Source: a virus
Direction: 5' to 3' (one strand)
IMG/VR virus record: IMGVR_UViG_3300005528_000066
Location: 1 to 58,578 of that record
DNA length: 58,578 nucleotides
Below the pieces are notes generated by a model, which saw nothing but the letters and a program-made list of their open reading frames with translations, did not search any database and was not told where the DNA came from. Numbering within the stretch: position 1 is the stretch's first letter; the number at the start of each line of letters is the position of its first letter. Below, piece by piece: positions 47,036-55,447 of this stretch. The position numbers and the translations under genes are program-made.

Positions 47036-47091
47036 CAGATGGATGATTTACGCAAGTGCGTAAATGCATTCCCTTCGATGGGAACCATCTG
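47036..47091 (+). ncRNA. Structured RNA element with three-way junction
   Basis: Closing stem CAGATGG (47036-47042) with CCATCTG (47085-47091), 7 bp perfect. First arm ATTTACGC (47046-47053), loop AAGT, GCGTAAAT (47058-47065), 8 bp perfect. Second arm TTCCC (47069-47073), loop TTCGAT, GGGAA (47080-47084), 5 bp. Junction linkers ATG and GCA, with no base between the second arm and the closing stem. It ends 27 bases before the next ATG. It could be a cis-regulator, a processing site or a ribozyme; no known class was recognised. Confidence 0.6.
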
Positions 47092-47118
47092 CAAACAAAC
47101 CAAGAAAATAAACTACAT

Positions 47119-48087
47119 ATGGGTAAAGTTGGAAAAATCTCCACTATTAAAAAGGAGTATAACAGCTCACAGCTGCAGACAATGCAAAGCGGACTTGCAA
47201 CAAGAGGATTGACCAGGATACCTGGAACAGGTGTATTTAAGTATCCTTACAAGGAACTTGATGGTCAGTATAGAACAGGACTTGATCCAAATGCTGCTTA
47301 CATTCGTAGAATTTCAGATCCCACAGAAAGGGAGATTGAGGTTGAGCGTGTAACTGAGCTTCGTGAAAAACTTCAGAACGCTCTTGGAGGAATTGATCTT
47401 GGTCCACGTTCTAAATTCTGGAACTATGGACTAGCCACATCAACAGATGATACATTACATGTACAGCCTGTTAAATTGATTGACGGTGATAATTTCTTCG
47501 ACTTAGCTGTTCCTCTTCAAGAACTTGCTTTTGCATGGTTGCGTGTTCATCCTACAATTGCTAGCTCTTATCAAGCTTGGGAGCGTGGTGAATATCCTGC
47601 TGATACACAGTTCTATGTAGCTGATGAAGATATCGAAAATGCAGTGGTGTTCAAGAAGAAACAACTTATCAATAAGGCTATTGTTAAGTTTGATGCAATG
47701 ACTCCAGAGAAGAAGAGAAAGGTTGCGCGTCTGTTAGGACTCCCTGTTACAGAAGATACAAAAGAAGAAGCTGTATACAACCAAGTGGATAATCTTCTAA
47801 AGCAAACAGAATTCAAGAATGGTAAATACCAAGGCTTGAATCCAGTTGAAATCTTCAACAGATTTGCTGACATGAAGGAAAACTTACTCCATATTAAAGA
47901 TTTGGTCAAACAAGCACTTACACATTCCGTATATAGACTTAAGCCAAACGGAAGAATTTACGAAGGTGAATTTGAAGTGGCTACAGATGAGGAAGAGCTT
48001 GTTAAATACCTTGCTGATGATGATCATCAAGATGATCTCATTACATTAGAACAAAAACTAAAAAGTAAAAAATTAGCAGCTGTATGA
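47119..48087 (+). CDS. Virion or head-completion protein behind the capsid gene
   Basis: 322 residues from ATG 47119; the longer start at 47056 lies in the RNA structure. Readable marks: GPRSKFWNYGLATSTDD, DGDNFFDLAVPLQELAFAWL, TPEKKRKVARLLGLPVTED. It is helical in the second half, with an acidic end. Crass-like phages keep a gene of about this size after the capsid gene. It probably has a structural role; no fold was recognised. Its leader resembles that of the scaffold gene. Confidence 0.6.
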   Translation: MGKVGKISTIKKEYNSSQLQTMQSGLATRGLTRIPGTGVFKYPYKELDGQYRTGLDPNAAYIRRISDPTEREIEVERVTELREKLQNALGGIDLGPRSKFWNYGLATSTDDTLHVQPVKLIDGDNFFDLAVPLQELAFAWLRVHPTIASSYQAWERGEYPADTQFYVADEDIENAVVFKKKQLINKAIVKFDAMTPEKKRKVARLLGLPVTEDTKEEAVYNQVDNLLKQTEFKNGKYQGLNPVEIFNRFADMKENLLHIKDLVKQALTHSVYRLKPNGRIYEGEFEVATDEEELVKYLADDDHQDDLITLEQKLKSKKLAAV

Positions 48088-48815
48088 TACCTGTAGATAG
48101 TTTATTATATAAGGTAGATCAGAGACTAAATAAACTATCGACTAATGATCACCAGCAGATCCAACTGGAAGATAAGATTTTAGCTTTAAACGAAGCTCAA
48201 ATCAAACTCATAAAGCAAAAGGTTGATGGTTTTAGTACCGTCTCTGGTTTAGGATTGGACTCCTTTAAGAAAAGGTACGAAGATCTCCAAAGTTTGGTTA
48301 TAACCTATAACCATCAACCTCTTGAATTGTACGTAAAAAATCCAGAACTAAATCAGTGGGCAGCAGGATTACATCAACTAAATCCTAAGTATATGTTCTA
48401 TATTGATAGTTATATACTTGCTGATAAAGGTAGGTGTAAGAATAGAAAAATATGGATTAACAGGGATTTGGCAAAACATGGTGACATTCAGTTTATTCTG
48501 AATAACGATCATTACAAACCATCCTTTGAATATCAAGAAACATTTAATTTCCTGTCATCTGATGAGATGTCTGTATTTACAGACGGGACCTTTACCCCAA
48601 CTAAAGTTTATATCTCTTACATGAGATATCCAGTGTACATCGATAAGGAAGGATACATCAAGTTTGATGGAACTCCTTCGGTAGATTCAAACTGTGAACT
48701 CGAAGCTTATCTGGAAGATGAACTTCTTGACTTGACAGTTCAAAATCTTGCAATGTACACAGAAAATCAGTCTGCTGTCCAAAGTAGCATATACAGGATA
48801 CAGACAAACGAATAA
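48084..48815 (+). CDS. Structural protein, candidate head-tail adaptor/ring protein
   Basis: 243 residues, ATGA overlap. VDSLLYKVDQRLNKLST at the start, then IQLEDKILALNEAQIKLI (helical), and later beta strands with WINRDLAKHGDIQFILNN and YISYMRYPVYIDKEGYI. An end segment ELLDLTVQNLAMYTEN is helical, as in connector proteins. This pattern recurs in ring proteins of crAss-like tails. The exact place in the tail is unknown. Confidence 0.6.
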   Translation: MIPVDSLLYKVDQRLNKLSTNDHQQIQLEDKILALNEAQIKLIKQKVDGFSTVSGLGLDSFKKRYEDLQSLVITYNHQPLELYVKNPELNQWAAGLHQLNPKYMFYIDSYILADKGRCKNRKIWINRDLAKHGDIQFILNNDHYKPSFEYQETFNFLSSDEMSVFTDGTFTPTKVYISYMRYPVYIDKEGYIKFDGTPSVDSNCELEAYLEDELLDLTVQNLAMYTENQSAVQSSIYRIQTNE

Positions 48816-48843
48816 GTTTTTTAATCATTAAAATAGCATAAAA

Positions 48844-50004
48844 ATGGCTGATTTCTCATTAACTACGCTTTTCGTAGTTCCAGTAGGAAACGTTCTACCT
48901 AGCTCTGGTTCTACGCAAAACCTGTCCGCAGGACAGTTCGGTATCTTTAGGAGTGACTACAGTGTTGCTAACGCTGGTAACATCACTGCTAAACCATACT
49001 TCTATTTGGCTCAAGGTAGAACAAACACATATCTCCAAGGCTCTAAGCGTTCTGATAAGATCGCAGGTTGCCCTACAGGATCTTCTTGTAAGTCTAATGT
49101 TACCGAATGGTACAAAGTAAGTGGTTGTGCTACTCCTGCCACCCAAGTTACCGATGTATCTGGTTGGACTGTAAAGTGTGGTGATGTTGTCACTCTGACA
49201 CTCCGTGCACACTCTAGCTACATTGACACTCTGTACTTCAATGGTTTCACTCGTTCCGTAACTGTACAAGCTCCTTGTTGCGATTGCGGTGGTGATCCTT
49301 GTACTGATGTTGATGTTCCTGCTTTGATTGATCAGTTCATTCTGAAACTCAACCAAAAGGCTCCTGGTAACAACCCAGACAACATTAGCTTTAGCACATT
49401 CTATCAATTCCAAAGAATTGGTAATGATGCAAACGCTATCCTCCGTATCTCTGGTAAGCCTCTTACCAAGTATGGTCAGCCTTGTGATGTTATGGCGTTC
49501 CCTTGGGAATATGACAGGATGTGGTTCCGTACATTCGTGTACAGCGGTCCTGCAACCACTGCTGACTTTATTGTAGCAGACAATTGCAACATCGTTGCTG
49601 ACGCTGAGGTAACTCAACGTGCATCTTATCCTTCAGGTACTTCTGATGAGGTGAAGCAATTGGAGAAGAACTACTACAGCTACCAAGCTGGATATTTGAA
49701 GCATCTGTATAGGATGGTTGGTTACAATGAGAACTTCGAGTCTTGGGTAACTGATGGTACTATCTATGATACCTTCTATATCAGGTTCAACGAATACGAT
49801 AAGGCTGCTTACTCTTGGGGTGACTACATTAAGGAAGACTCTATGGTTATCGTTGCAGTTCCTCAATCTTTGACTGCTGGTATCCAAGCTGTTCTTGAAG
49901 CTGGTCTTGGTGAAGTTGCTGATGATAATGCTTGTATCACTACAACATCTACCACCACAACTGTATGGCCAACCACTTCTACAACTACTACTTTGATTCC
50001 TTAA
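48844..50004 (+). CDS. Auxiliary capsid/decoration protein with Thr-rich tail
   Basis: 386 residues. Beta-rich, with several Cys (CPTGSSCKSN, CCDCGGDPCTDVD at about 147-159) and MVGYNENFESWVTDGTIYD later. The last residues are TTTSTTTTVWPTTSTTTTLIP, an extended Thr-rich tail. Codon choice is like the capsid gene (CGT, AAC, GTT), so it is probably very abundant. A role as a capsid decoration or auxiliary protein is inferred from order and expression; the Thr tail could be glycosylated. Confidence 0.6.
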   Translation: MADFSLTTLFVVPVGNVLPSSGSTQNLSAGQFGIFRSDYSVANAGNITAKPYFYLAQGRTNTYLQGSKRSDKIAGCPTGSSCKSNVTEWYKVSGCATPATQVTDVSGWTVKCGDVVTLTLRAHSSYIDTLYFNGFTRSVTVQAPCCDCGGDPCTDVDVPALIDQFILKLNQKAPGNNPDNISFSTFYQFQRIGNDANAILRISGKPLTKYGQPCDVMAFPWEYDRMWFRTFVYSGPATTADFIVADNCNIVADAEVTQRASYPSGTSDEVKQLEKNYYSYQAGYLKHLYRMVGYNENFESWVTDGTIYDTFYIRFNEYDKAAYSWGDYIKEDSMVIVAVPQSLTAGIQAVLEAGLGEVADDNACITTTSTTTTVWPTTSTTTTLIP

Positions 50005-50035
50005 TAGTAGGCGAAGAAACAATTATCATATAACC

Positions 50036-50079
50036 TAAGCCAGAGGGTGAGAGGATTCAATCTCAAATCCTCTGGCTTA
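50036..50079 (+). terminator. Hairpin terminator behind the decoration gene
   Basis: TAAGCCAGAGG (50036-50046) pairs perfectly with CCTCTGGCTTA (50069-50079); TTTATTTAAAA follows. The loop can form a further short stem. It is 32 bases past the stop of the decoration gene. Confidence 0.7.
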
Positions 50080-50094
50080 TTTATTTAAAATAAC

Positions 50095-50652
50095 ATGGCA
50101 GATCTCAAACTAGACATACTGGTAATTCCCACGTACAATATACAAACAATGGGTATTGCTGATGCGTCAACCTATCCAGGTCCTGTTACAGCTCCAACCA
50201 TTGAAATAAATGTTCCTGGTTTTGGAGAAGTTAGCCTGCCGTTCAACATCAACGATTTTAATATATATACATCTCAGTCTTTAGGAATTACAGAAGTGGG
50301 TGATCCGCTCCTTCCTCTTCCTGATGGTGTGTATTATATCAAATACTCTGTTACTCCTGCTTATCAAAACTATGTAGAGAAAACTATAATTCGTGTTGAT
50401 CATCTTCAGGAGAAATTTGACAGTGCGTTTATGAAATTGGACATGATGGAATGTGATGCTCCAATTAAGAAACAGCAGAAAGTTGATTTGAATAGTATAT
50501 ATTATTTCATCCAAGGAGCAATTGCTGCTGCAAATAATTGCGCTGTTGATACAGCAAACAAGTTGTATGCTCAGGCAAGCAAAATGTTAAATAATTTTAA
50601 TAAAAGCAACTGTAATTGCTACGGTAATAATTACATAAATAATTTTAACTAA
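50095..50652 (+). CDS. Virion-associated protein (putative)
   Basis: 185 residues. The N-terminal half is beta-rich (LDILVIPTYNIQTMGIADA, then VNVPG-type Gly/Pro turns), the second half helical with a C-terminal Asn-rich end (NNFNKSNCNCYGNNYINNFN). It is the first of four Cys-containing genes before the head fibre. Possibly a fibre or decoration protein; no family recognised. Confidence 0.55.
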   Translation: MADLKLDILVIPTYNIQTMGIADASTYPGPVTAPTIEINVPGFGEVSLPFNINDFNIYTSQSLGITEVGDPLLPLPDGVYYIKYSVTPAYQNYVEKTIIRVDHLQEKFDSAFMKLDMMECDAPIKKQQKVDLNSIYYFIQGAIAAANNCAVDTANKLYAQASKMLNNFNKSNCNCYGNNYINNFN

Positions 50653-50653
50653 T

Positions 50654-50797
50654 ATGGCAAACTGTAGAAACTGCGGAATGAAAGTTGGTTGCGGATGTCA
50701 ATTAATTAACGGTCTGTGTTCAGCATGTAACAATGCTCTGAAAACAGCAACACAAAGAATAAAAGATGTTATCACCAAGGCTTACAAATTGTATTGA
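50654..50797 (+). CDS. Small Cys-rich protein
   Basis: 47 residues. NCRNCGMKVGCGCQLINGLC then SACNNALKTATQ and a basic helix. Seven Cys in the first 28 residues suggest a zinc knuckle. It overlaps the next gene by 32 bases in another frame. Function unknown; similar Cys-rich starts are seen in the two fibre-type proteins that follow. Confidence 0.55.
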   Translation: MANCRNCGMKVGCGCQLINGLCSACNNALKTATQRIKDVITKAYKLY

Positions 50798-51032
50798 GTG
50801 TAACACCATCACTGCACTTCTTGCAGAAATTGACTGCAAGGTGGCAGAGCTGGCAAAAAATGAATACAACAACGTTGTGTTCGCCCTCAACTATCCTCTC
50901 CCTGGAACTGTGCTAGATGATCTTCTTAATTACAAAAGAATTCTCAGATTCAAATATTGTAATGGAAGTTATGGAGCACCGTTTACATTGAATCAGATAG
51001 CTAGTAGAGTAAAAGTATTAATCCATAAATAA
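50766..51032 (+). CDS. Hypothetical protein
   Basis: 88 residues. NCIECNTITALLAEIDCKVA is a helical Cys-rich start, followed by YPLPGTVLDDLLNYKRILRF. It overlaps the small Cys-rich gene upstream by 32 bases. Conserved place before head-fibre genes suggests a virion or assembly role. Confidence 0.55.
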   Translation: MLSPRLTNCIECNTITALLAEIDCKVAELAKNEYNNVVFALNYPLPGTVLDDLLNYKRILRFKYCNGSYGAPFTLNQIASRVKVLIHK

Positions 51033-51041
51033 AATAAAAAA

Positions 51042-52163
51042 ATGGCTTGTTCAAATTGCTATAACGGATGCGCTGAGATTGTATCTGATAGGTGCGTCAA
51101 ATATACAGGACTAGATGTTCCTGCTTTAGGTATTCAAAACGGTGATTCTCTATCTTTGGTAGAAGCATCTTTGATAGAGTTTCTAACAAATGCTCTTTCT
51201 GGTGTAGCTATCATCCCTACCATTGATCAATCTATTCTCTGTAACATAGTTAGTAAGTATCTTCCAGAGTGCGGAGAACTCAATATCAATGCTTACATAT
51301 CTGCCCTGATTCAAGCAGCTTGTGACTTACAAGAGCAAGTTGATGTATTGGATGGTAGAGTGGATACAATTGAAGCAAACTACAATGTAGATTGCCTCAC
51401 TGGTGTAAGTGCTAGTTCAGGTACACATGCTATTCTCCAAGCTGTCATTACAAAACTTTGTGATGTAGATGTAGCTTTAGCAGCACTTGCTTTAGATGTA
51501 GATACAAATTATGTAAAACTTTCTGAGCTAAACAGTTTGATTGCTGCATATATTGCAAGCACAACAACATCTAGTTCTAAGTATTACACAAAGATGGTTC
51601 CTTACACTGTCGTGGAATACTATGGTCCTGTTGTAGGAAACTTTGATGTTTCTGGTGCAGGTGTAGGAGATTGGGAAAAAATCTATCTGTGTAATGGAAA
51701 TAATGGAACTCCAGATAAACGTGGTAGGGTGGCAGTTGGTGCAATTGCTGGTGTTGGTGGAGGTGCTATGAATCCTGCAGTAGACCCATCTAATCCAGAT
51801 AATCCTAATTATGCTTTATATTCTACTGGTGGTGCAAATGTTATTACTCTTGCACCTACACAAATTCCATCTCATAGTCACACTATTTCTATAACTGACG
51901 CTGGACATTCACATTTTATTGCTGGTCTGGAAACAACCGCATCTTCTGCACCACCAAATAACACTACACCTATTGCTTCTGCTGGTACAGATGGTACCAA
52001 CCCAGCATATGCACTACATCCTAGTACACTAGCTGCAACAGTTGGTAAAACAAGCACCTCTACAACAGGAATCACTGCAAGTATTGGATCTACTGGTGGA
52101 GGATTGGCACATAGCAACATCCAGCCTGTTCTTGCTTGTTATTATATTATGTACATCCCTTAA
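51042..52163 (+). CDS. Head fibre-type protein with tail-collar domain
   Basis: 373 residues. The Cys-rich N-terminus (MACSNCYNGCAEIV) leads to YTGLDVPALGIQNGDSLSLV, a probable docking segment also present in the next gene. A long helical/coiled shaft follows. From about residue 215 there is a phage tail-collar domain: WEKIYLCNGNNGTPDKRGRV, later PTQIPSHSHTISI and a final ILACYYIMYIP-type end (SNIQPVLACYYIMYIP). It probably forms trimeric fibres on the head or tail that contact host glycans. Confidence 0.78.
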   Translation: MACSNCYNGCAEIVSDRCVKYTGLDVPALGIQNGDSLSLVEASLIEFLTNALSGVAIIPTIDQSILCNIVSKYLPECGELNINAYISALIQAACDLQEQVDVLDGRVDTIEANYNVDCLTGVSASSGTHAILQAVITKLCDVDVALAALALDVDTNYVKLSELNSLIAAYIASTTTSSSKYYTKMVPYTVVEYYGPVVGNFDVSGAGVGDWEKIYLCNGNNGTPDKRGRVAVGAIAGVGGGAMNPAVDPSNPDNPNYALYSTGGANVITLAPTQIPSHSHTISITDAGHSHFIAGLETTASSAPPNNTTPIASAGTDGTNPAYALHPSTLAATVGKTSTSTTGITASIGSTGGGLAHSNIQPVLACYYIMYIP

Positions 52164-52173
52164 ATTTAAATAA

Positions 52174-52812
52174 ATGGCTTGCTATCCAGGTACTCCCTGC
52201 AATCCTTGTGCGCCTGTGAAGTTTACATTTCCAAAGAAATGTGACAACGGTTGGTTGAATTCAATGATATTGAATACTGCAAATATAACCTACACTGGTG
52301 CCAATCTACCAAACACGGGTGTGGACACAGGTGATAATTTAAACACTGTTTTACAAAAAATAGATGAAGAACTTGATCCAGTAACACTGGTACAAACCCT
52401 ACTTTACACAATTCAAACCAATCCTTCACTACTAGTTGCTTTTTGTAGTTTAGTTAGTGAATGTAATCCAACTACCACAACAACCAGCACTTCTACAACC
52501 ACAACTACTACAACAGCTACTCCGTTTATGATAGCAGGTGCTTTGGGTGGAGATGTAGGTAATGCTCCTTTTGCTACAAGTGTAGATGCATGTACCACTG
52601 CTTTTGGAGGAGATGTATATAATAGTAATTTTTATACACCTAATGGAGTTTTGATAGCTAATGGTGTCCAACTTTCTCAATATGATACATATTATCCATT
52701 TGCTTCTGGTTGGTACATTTATACATATTATGATGGAAATCCTATTTTTCCTTTTCAAGTGTTCTATCTAGACTCAAATAGTACAGTGACTACACTTATT
52801 ACATGTCCTTAA
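52174..52812 (+). CDS. Fibre-type protein with Thr-rich linker and C-terminal domain
   Basis: 212 residues. Cys-rich start (MACYPGTPCNPCAPVKF), docking-like ITYTGANLPNTGVDTGDNLN (about 34-53) as in the head fibre gene, then a Thr/Ser tract at about 99-115 (TTTTTSTSTTTTTTT), and a compact domain of about 90 residues rich in Tyr, Gly and Asn. It appears to be a short fibre: dock, flexible linker, tip. The linker resembles the tail of the 48844 protein. The tip may bind a receptor. Confidence 0.65.
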   Translation: MACYPGTPCNPCAPVKFTFPKKCDNGWLNSMILNTANITYTGANLPNTGVDTGDNLNTVLQKIDEELDPVTLVQTLLYTIQTNPSLLVAFCSLVSECNPTTTTTSTSTTTTTTTATPFMIAGALGGDVGNAPFATSVDACTTAFGGDVYNSNFYTPNGVLIANGVQLSQYDTYYPFASGWYIYTYYDGNPIFPFQVFYLDSNSTVTTLITCP

Positions 52813-52873
52813 AATCCTGTTTTGTTGGTTTTACAGGATTCATCCCCTAGTGTTTCTACACTGGGGGTTTTTT
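52813..52873 (+). terminator. Tandem hairpin terminator behind the fibre genes
   Basis: First stem AATCCTGT (52813-52820) with ACAGGATT (52833-52840); second stem CCCCTAGTGT (52844-52853) with ACACTGGGG (52858-52866), one bulge, followed by GTTTTTTCG. A strong stop between the fibre genes and the metallophosphatase operon. Confidence 0.85.
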
Positions 52874-52927
52874 CGTTTAAATTCTAATCAAGTTAATTAT
52901 AATAGATAACCGTGTTAATTAAATAAA

Positions 52928-52959
52928 TTTGGAGAATTTGAAAAACAATCCTATCTTTA
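52928..52959 (+). promoter_or_regulatory. Promoter before the metallophosphatase gene (TTTA variant)
   Basis: TTTG (52928-52931), 20 bases, TATCTTTA (52952-52959). Like the scaffold promoter it ends in TTTA instead of TTTG. The leader has AACCAAACTACA. Confidence 0.6.
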
Positions 52960-52987
52960 CTGCAATTTTAACCAAACTACACCCCTA

Positions 52988-54238
52988 ATGGTAGGTAATC
53001 AACATCTTCTGGAAAAGCTCCAACAGATGCTTAACTGGAAAAAAAGTAAAAAGTTTTACGCAGATAAATTAGGAATTACAGAGAGAGAAGTAGATAGTCT
53101 ACTTAGAGAAATCAGAGAATCTGAGGTTATTAGAAATGAGGCAGAAACTGCTAGTTACATAGGAGAGCTTGAAGATGCGGTGATAAGGTTTGAAGAGGAC
53201 TTAGTCAGGGGAACTGGAGAAATTGTAATAAACTCCCCAGAAGAGATTCGCTCCCTGGAGGAACTGATTGAAAAGTGTAAGATTGACACATCTAAGTGGG
53301 AGATAACTAAATACGTACAGAACTATTGGGGAAATGCTGAACAACCTCACTGGCAGGTGAAAGCTTGGCTTGGAAAGAAATCAAACGAACAAGCGTTTCA
53401 AGATTCATTTATTGAGTTCTTAGATTCATATTCTCCTGTTTCTCAGGACATTATGTCTCCAAAACTGCATTCAGGTAAGTCTGATGGTGCTCTTGTAATT
53501 AATAAACAAGATGCCCATTATAACAAACATGATGTAAATGGAGACAATAACATGGATGAAAGATTTGCTAGAACAGCATATAGAGTGGAAACCATTCTCA
53601 ATCAGGCATCCTTGTCAAACAATCTGAGCAAGGTGATATACATCATAGGATCAGATGAGTTTAATAGTGAGTTCACTGGAACTACAACCAAGGGTACACC
53701 ACAGCAAAACATTGATGGTTATCATGAATCATTTCAAGCAATTTGTAATCATGAGATATTAATGATTACATTGCTTCTCAATTATGCTGATGAGGTAGAT
53801 GTTATTTATGTGGCAGGGAATCATGATGAATATGTAGGGTGGCACATGATTAATTGGTTGAAAACCTATTTCAGAAATACAGATAGACTAACATTTGATT
53901 GTTCTCCCAGATATAGAAAGTACGTTAGTTATGGTGTATCTGCCATGATGTTCAATCATGGTGATGTAATTAAGCCAGCAAAACTTGCATCTCTATTCCC
54001 TATGGAATATAAAGATGGTTGGTCAAAGCATGAGGCTTTTTACATCTTCACTGGTGACAAACACCATGAAGTGAGTCAAGATTTTAACGGAATTAAATTT
54101 TACCAAATCCCTGCATTCTCTAATGCAAAAAGTGGATGGGATGAAAAGAATGGGTACACGTGCGCGCGTGGGGAGGTAACTGGATTCTTAATAGACCTTC
54201 ACGATGGGATGACAAATATATTCAAACAGTATTTATAA
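52988..54238 (+). CDS. Calcineurin-like metallophosphoesterase
   Basis: 416 residues. The N-terminal 55 residues include KKFYADKLGITEREVDSLLR, an HTH-like segment. The phosphoesterase part has VINKQDAHYNKHD (metal Asp/His), IIGSDEFNSEFTG, VAGNHDEY (Asn-His), MFNHGDVI and TGDKHHEV, all five motifs in order. It is likely a dinuclear metal enzyme acting on phosphodiester bonds. A metallophosphatase gene here is typical of crAss-like phages; its substrate is unknown. It starts a new transcript and is TAATG-coupled to the next gene. Confidence 0.88.
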   Translation: MVGNQHLLEKLQQMLNWKKSKKFYADKLGITEREVDSLLREIRESEVIRNEAETASYIGELEDAVIRFEEDLVRGTGEIVINSPEEIRSLEELIEKCKIDTSKWEITKYVQNYWGNAEQPHWQVKAWLGKKSNEQAFQDSFIEFLDSYSPVSQDIMSPKLHSGKSDGALVINKQDAHYNKHDVNGDNNMDERFARTAYRVETILNQASLSNNLSKVIYIIGSDEFNSEFTGTTTKGTPQQNIDGYHESFQAICNHEILMITLLLNYADEVDVIYVAGNHDEYVGWHMINWLKTYFRNTDRLTFDCSPRYRKYVSYGVSAMMFNHGDVIKPAKLASLFPMEYKDGWSKHEAFYIFTGDKHHEVSQDFNGIKFYQIPAFSNAKSGWDEKNGYTCARGEVTGFLIDLHDGMTNIFKQYL

Positions 54239-54966
54239 TGTCAACACTAAGAAAACTTGTTTCAGATGTACGCTCTATGCATAAGATTTTGTCTACGGAC
54301 AGTCTTATCACAGATAGAGCTATTGCGTCTGAGGTTAAGAATAATGCTCTTTTGTTAATCAAGAGAGAAACAAATCTCAGAAAGCTTTGGGCTACTGATA
54401 CTTTGTTTACAACTATTTCCTGTTTGGAAATGGTTGAGGTGCCTATTTCAGAATGTTGTGATTTTGTAGATCCCTGTACAGTTGCAAGAAGTAAATATAA
54501 ACTTCCTCGCATAGCTGAAGGTAATTATCAATATATTATTCAGGGTGTGTATTCTATAAACGCAATGAGTGGAAGAGGTACTAAGTTTAAGGAAATTACA
54601 GTTAATAGGTATGTCAATCTTATCAAGCTTCCAGTTATAAAAAGAGAAACATACTTTTGGATAATGAATGGTTATCTGTATGTAACAAACCCTCTTCTTC
54701 AATCTGTAAGAATATCTGCATTGTTTGAAGCAGATGTTCCTAATGAGATTATGTTTCCTGAATGTGATTGTGGAGGAATAGAATACACTGATGAAGAGTG
54801 GTGTAAAAATCCACTTGATAAACCTTATGCCTTACCTGGATACTTAGAAAAGCAGGTACTGGAACTTACTTCCCAAAAACTGTTGAACACGTATTTTAGA
54901 CTTAAAACTGATCAAACTGCAGAAGGAGTAGATGGACAAGCTCCTAACACAACAAATACTCAATAA
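54238..54966 (+). CDS. Tail ring/adaptor protein (putative)
   Basis: 242 residues from ATG 54238 (TAATG overlap). Helical start MSTLRKLVSDVRSMHKILST, a beta middle with a Cys pair (SECCDFVDPC), and ECDCGGIEYTDEEWC. The end is a helix YLEKQVLELTSQKLLNTYFR plus a disordered tail, as in connector ring proteins of short-tailed phages. Place in the tail not known. Confidence 0.62.
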   Translation: MSTLRKLVSDVRSMHKILSTDSLITDRAIASEVKNNALLLIKRETNLRKLWATDTLFTTISCLEMVEVPISECCDFVDPCTVARSKYKLPRIAEGNYQYIIQGVYSINAMSGRGTKFKEITVNRYVNLIKLPVIKRETYFWIMNGYLYVTNPLLQSVRISALFEADVPNEIMFPECDCGGIEYTDEEWCKNPLDKPYALPGYLEKQVLELTSQKLLNTYFRLKTDQTAEGVDGQAPNTTNTQ

Positions 54967-55442
54967 TGAGAGTGAAGATTGACTGGAGGAGTTCCAGTAA
55001 AGAAAATTATATAAGCTTTTGTAAAAAGAATCCTTCCATAAAAATATCGTTTGATGAATGGAAGAATATCATTTATTTGTTCAACGAATCGTTTAAGAAT
55101 TACATATTAGAGACAGGAGAAAGGGCTAAACTTCCTTTTGGTTTTGGAGAGTTTTCCATAAACAAAAAGAAAAGAAGGAAGATTAAAGGTGTAGATGGTA
55201 AAGAGTTTGTCAACCTTCCTATTGACTGGCAAAAGACCAAAGCAAAAGGAAAAGTGATTTACAACTTTAATTATCACACAGAAGGCTATTTCTTTGGATG
55301 GGTTTGGTTTAAAGAAACCACCAGACTTAAAAATGTAGACTTGTGGTACTTTAAGCCTACAAGAACAACTTCTAGATTACTGTCTCACTACATAAAAACC
55401 AACGAGAAATATCAGCATATTTATCGTGAATGGAAAAAATAA
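54966..55442 (+). CDS. IHF-like structural-module protein
   Basis: 158 residues. LPFGFGEFSINKKKRRKIKG (about 58-77) resembles the HU/IHF beta arm start, followed by NLPIDWQKTKAKGKVIYNFN and HTEGYFFGWVWFKE, the mark of the IHF-like protein encoded next to the tail ring genes in crAss-like phages. It may be part of the tail ring rather than a free DNA-bending protein. TAATG overlap with the upstream gene. Confidence 0.75.
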   Translation: MRVKIDWRSSSKENYISFCKKNPSIKISFDEWKNIIYLFNESFKNYILETGERAKLPFGFGEFSINKKKRRKIKGVDGKEFVNLPIDWQKTKAKGKVIYNFNYHTEGYFFGWVWFKETTRLKNVDLWYFKPTRTTSRLLSHYIKTNEKYQHIYREWKK

Positions 55443-55447
55443 AATAA

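Noticed and set aside
47036-47091. Three-way junction as a hammerhead ribozyme
   Set aside because: The conserved core (CUGAUGA and GAAA) is not present in the junction linkers, which are ATG and GCA.
48895-49617. 240-codon open frame on the - strand opposite the decoration gene
   Set aside because: Same cause; Ser/Thr/Arg-rich low-information translation, no start signal, opposite to late transcription.
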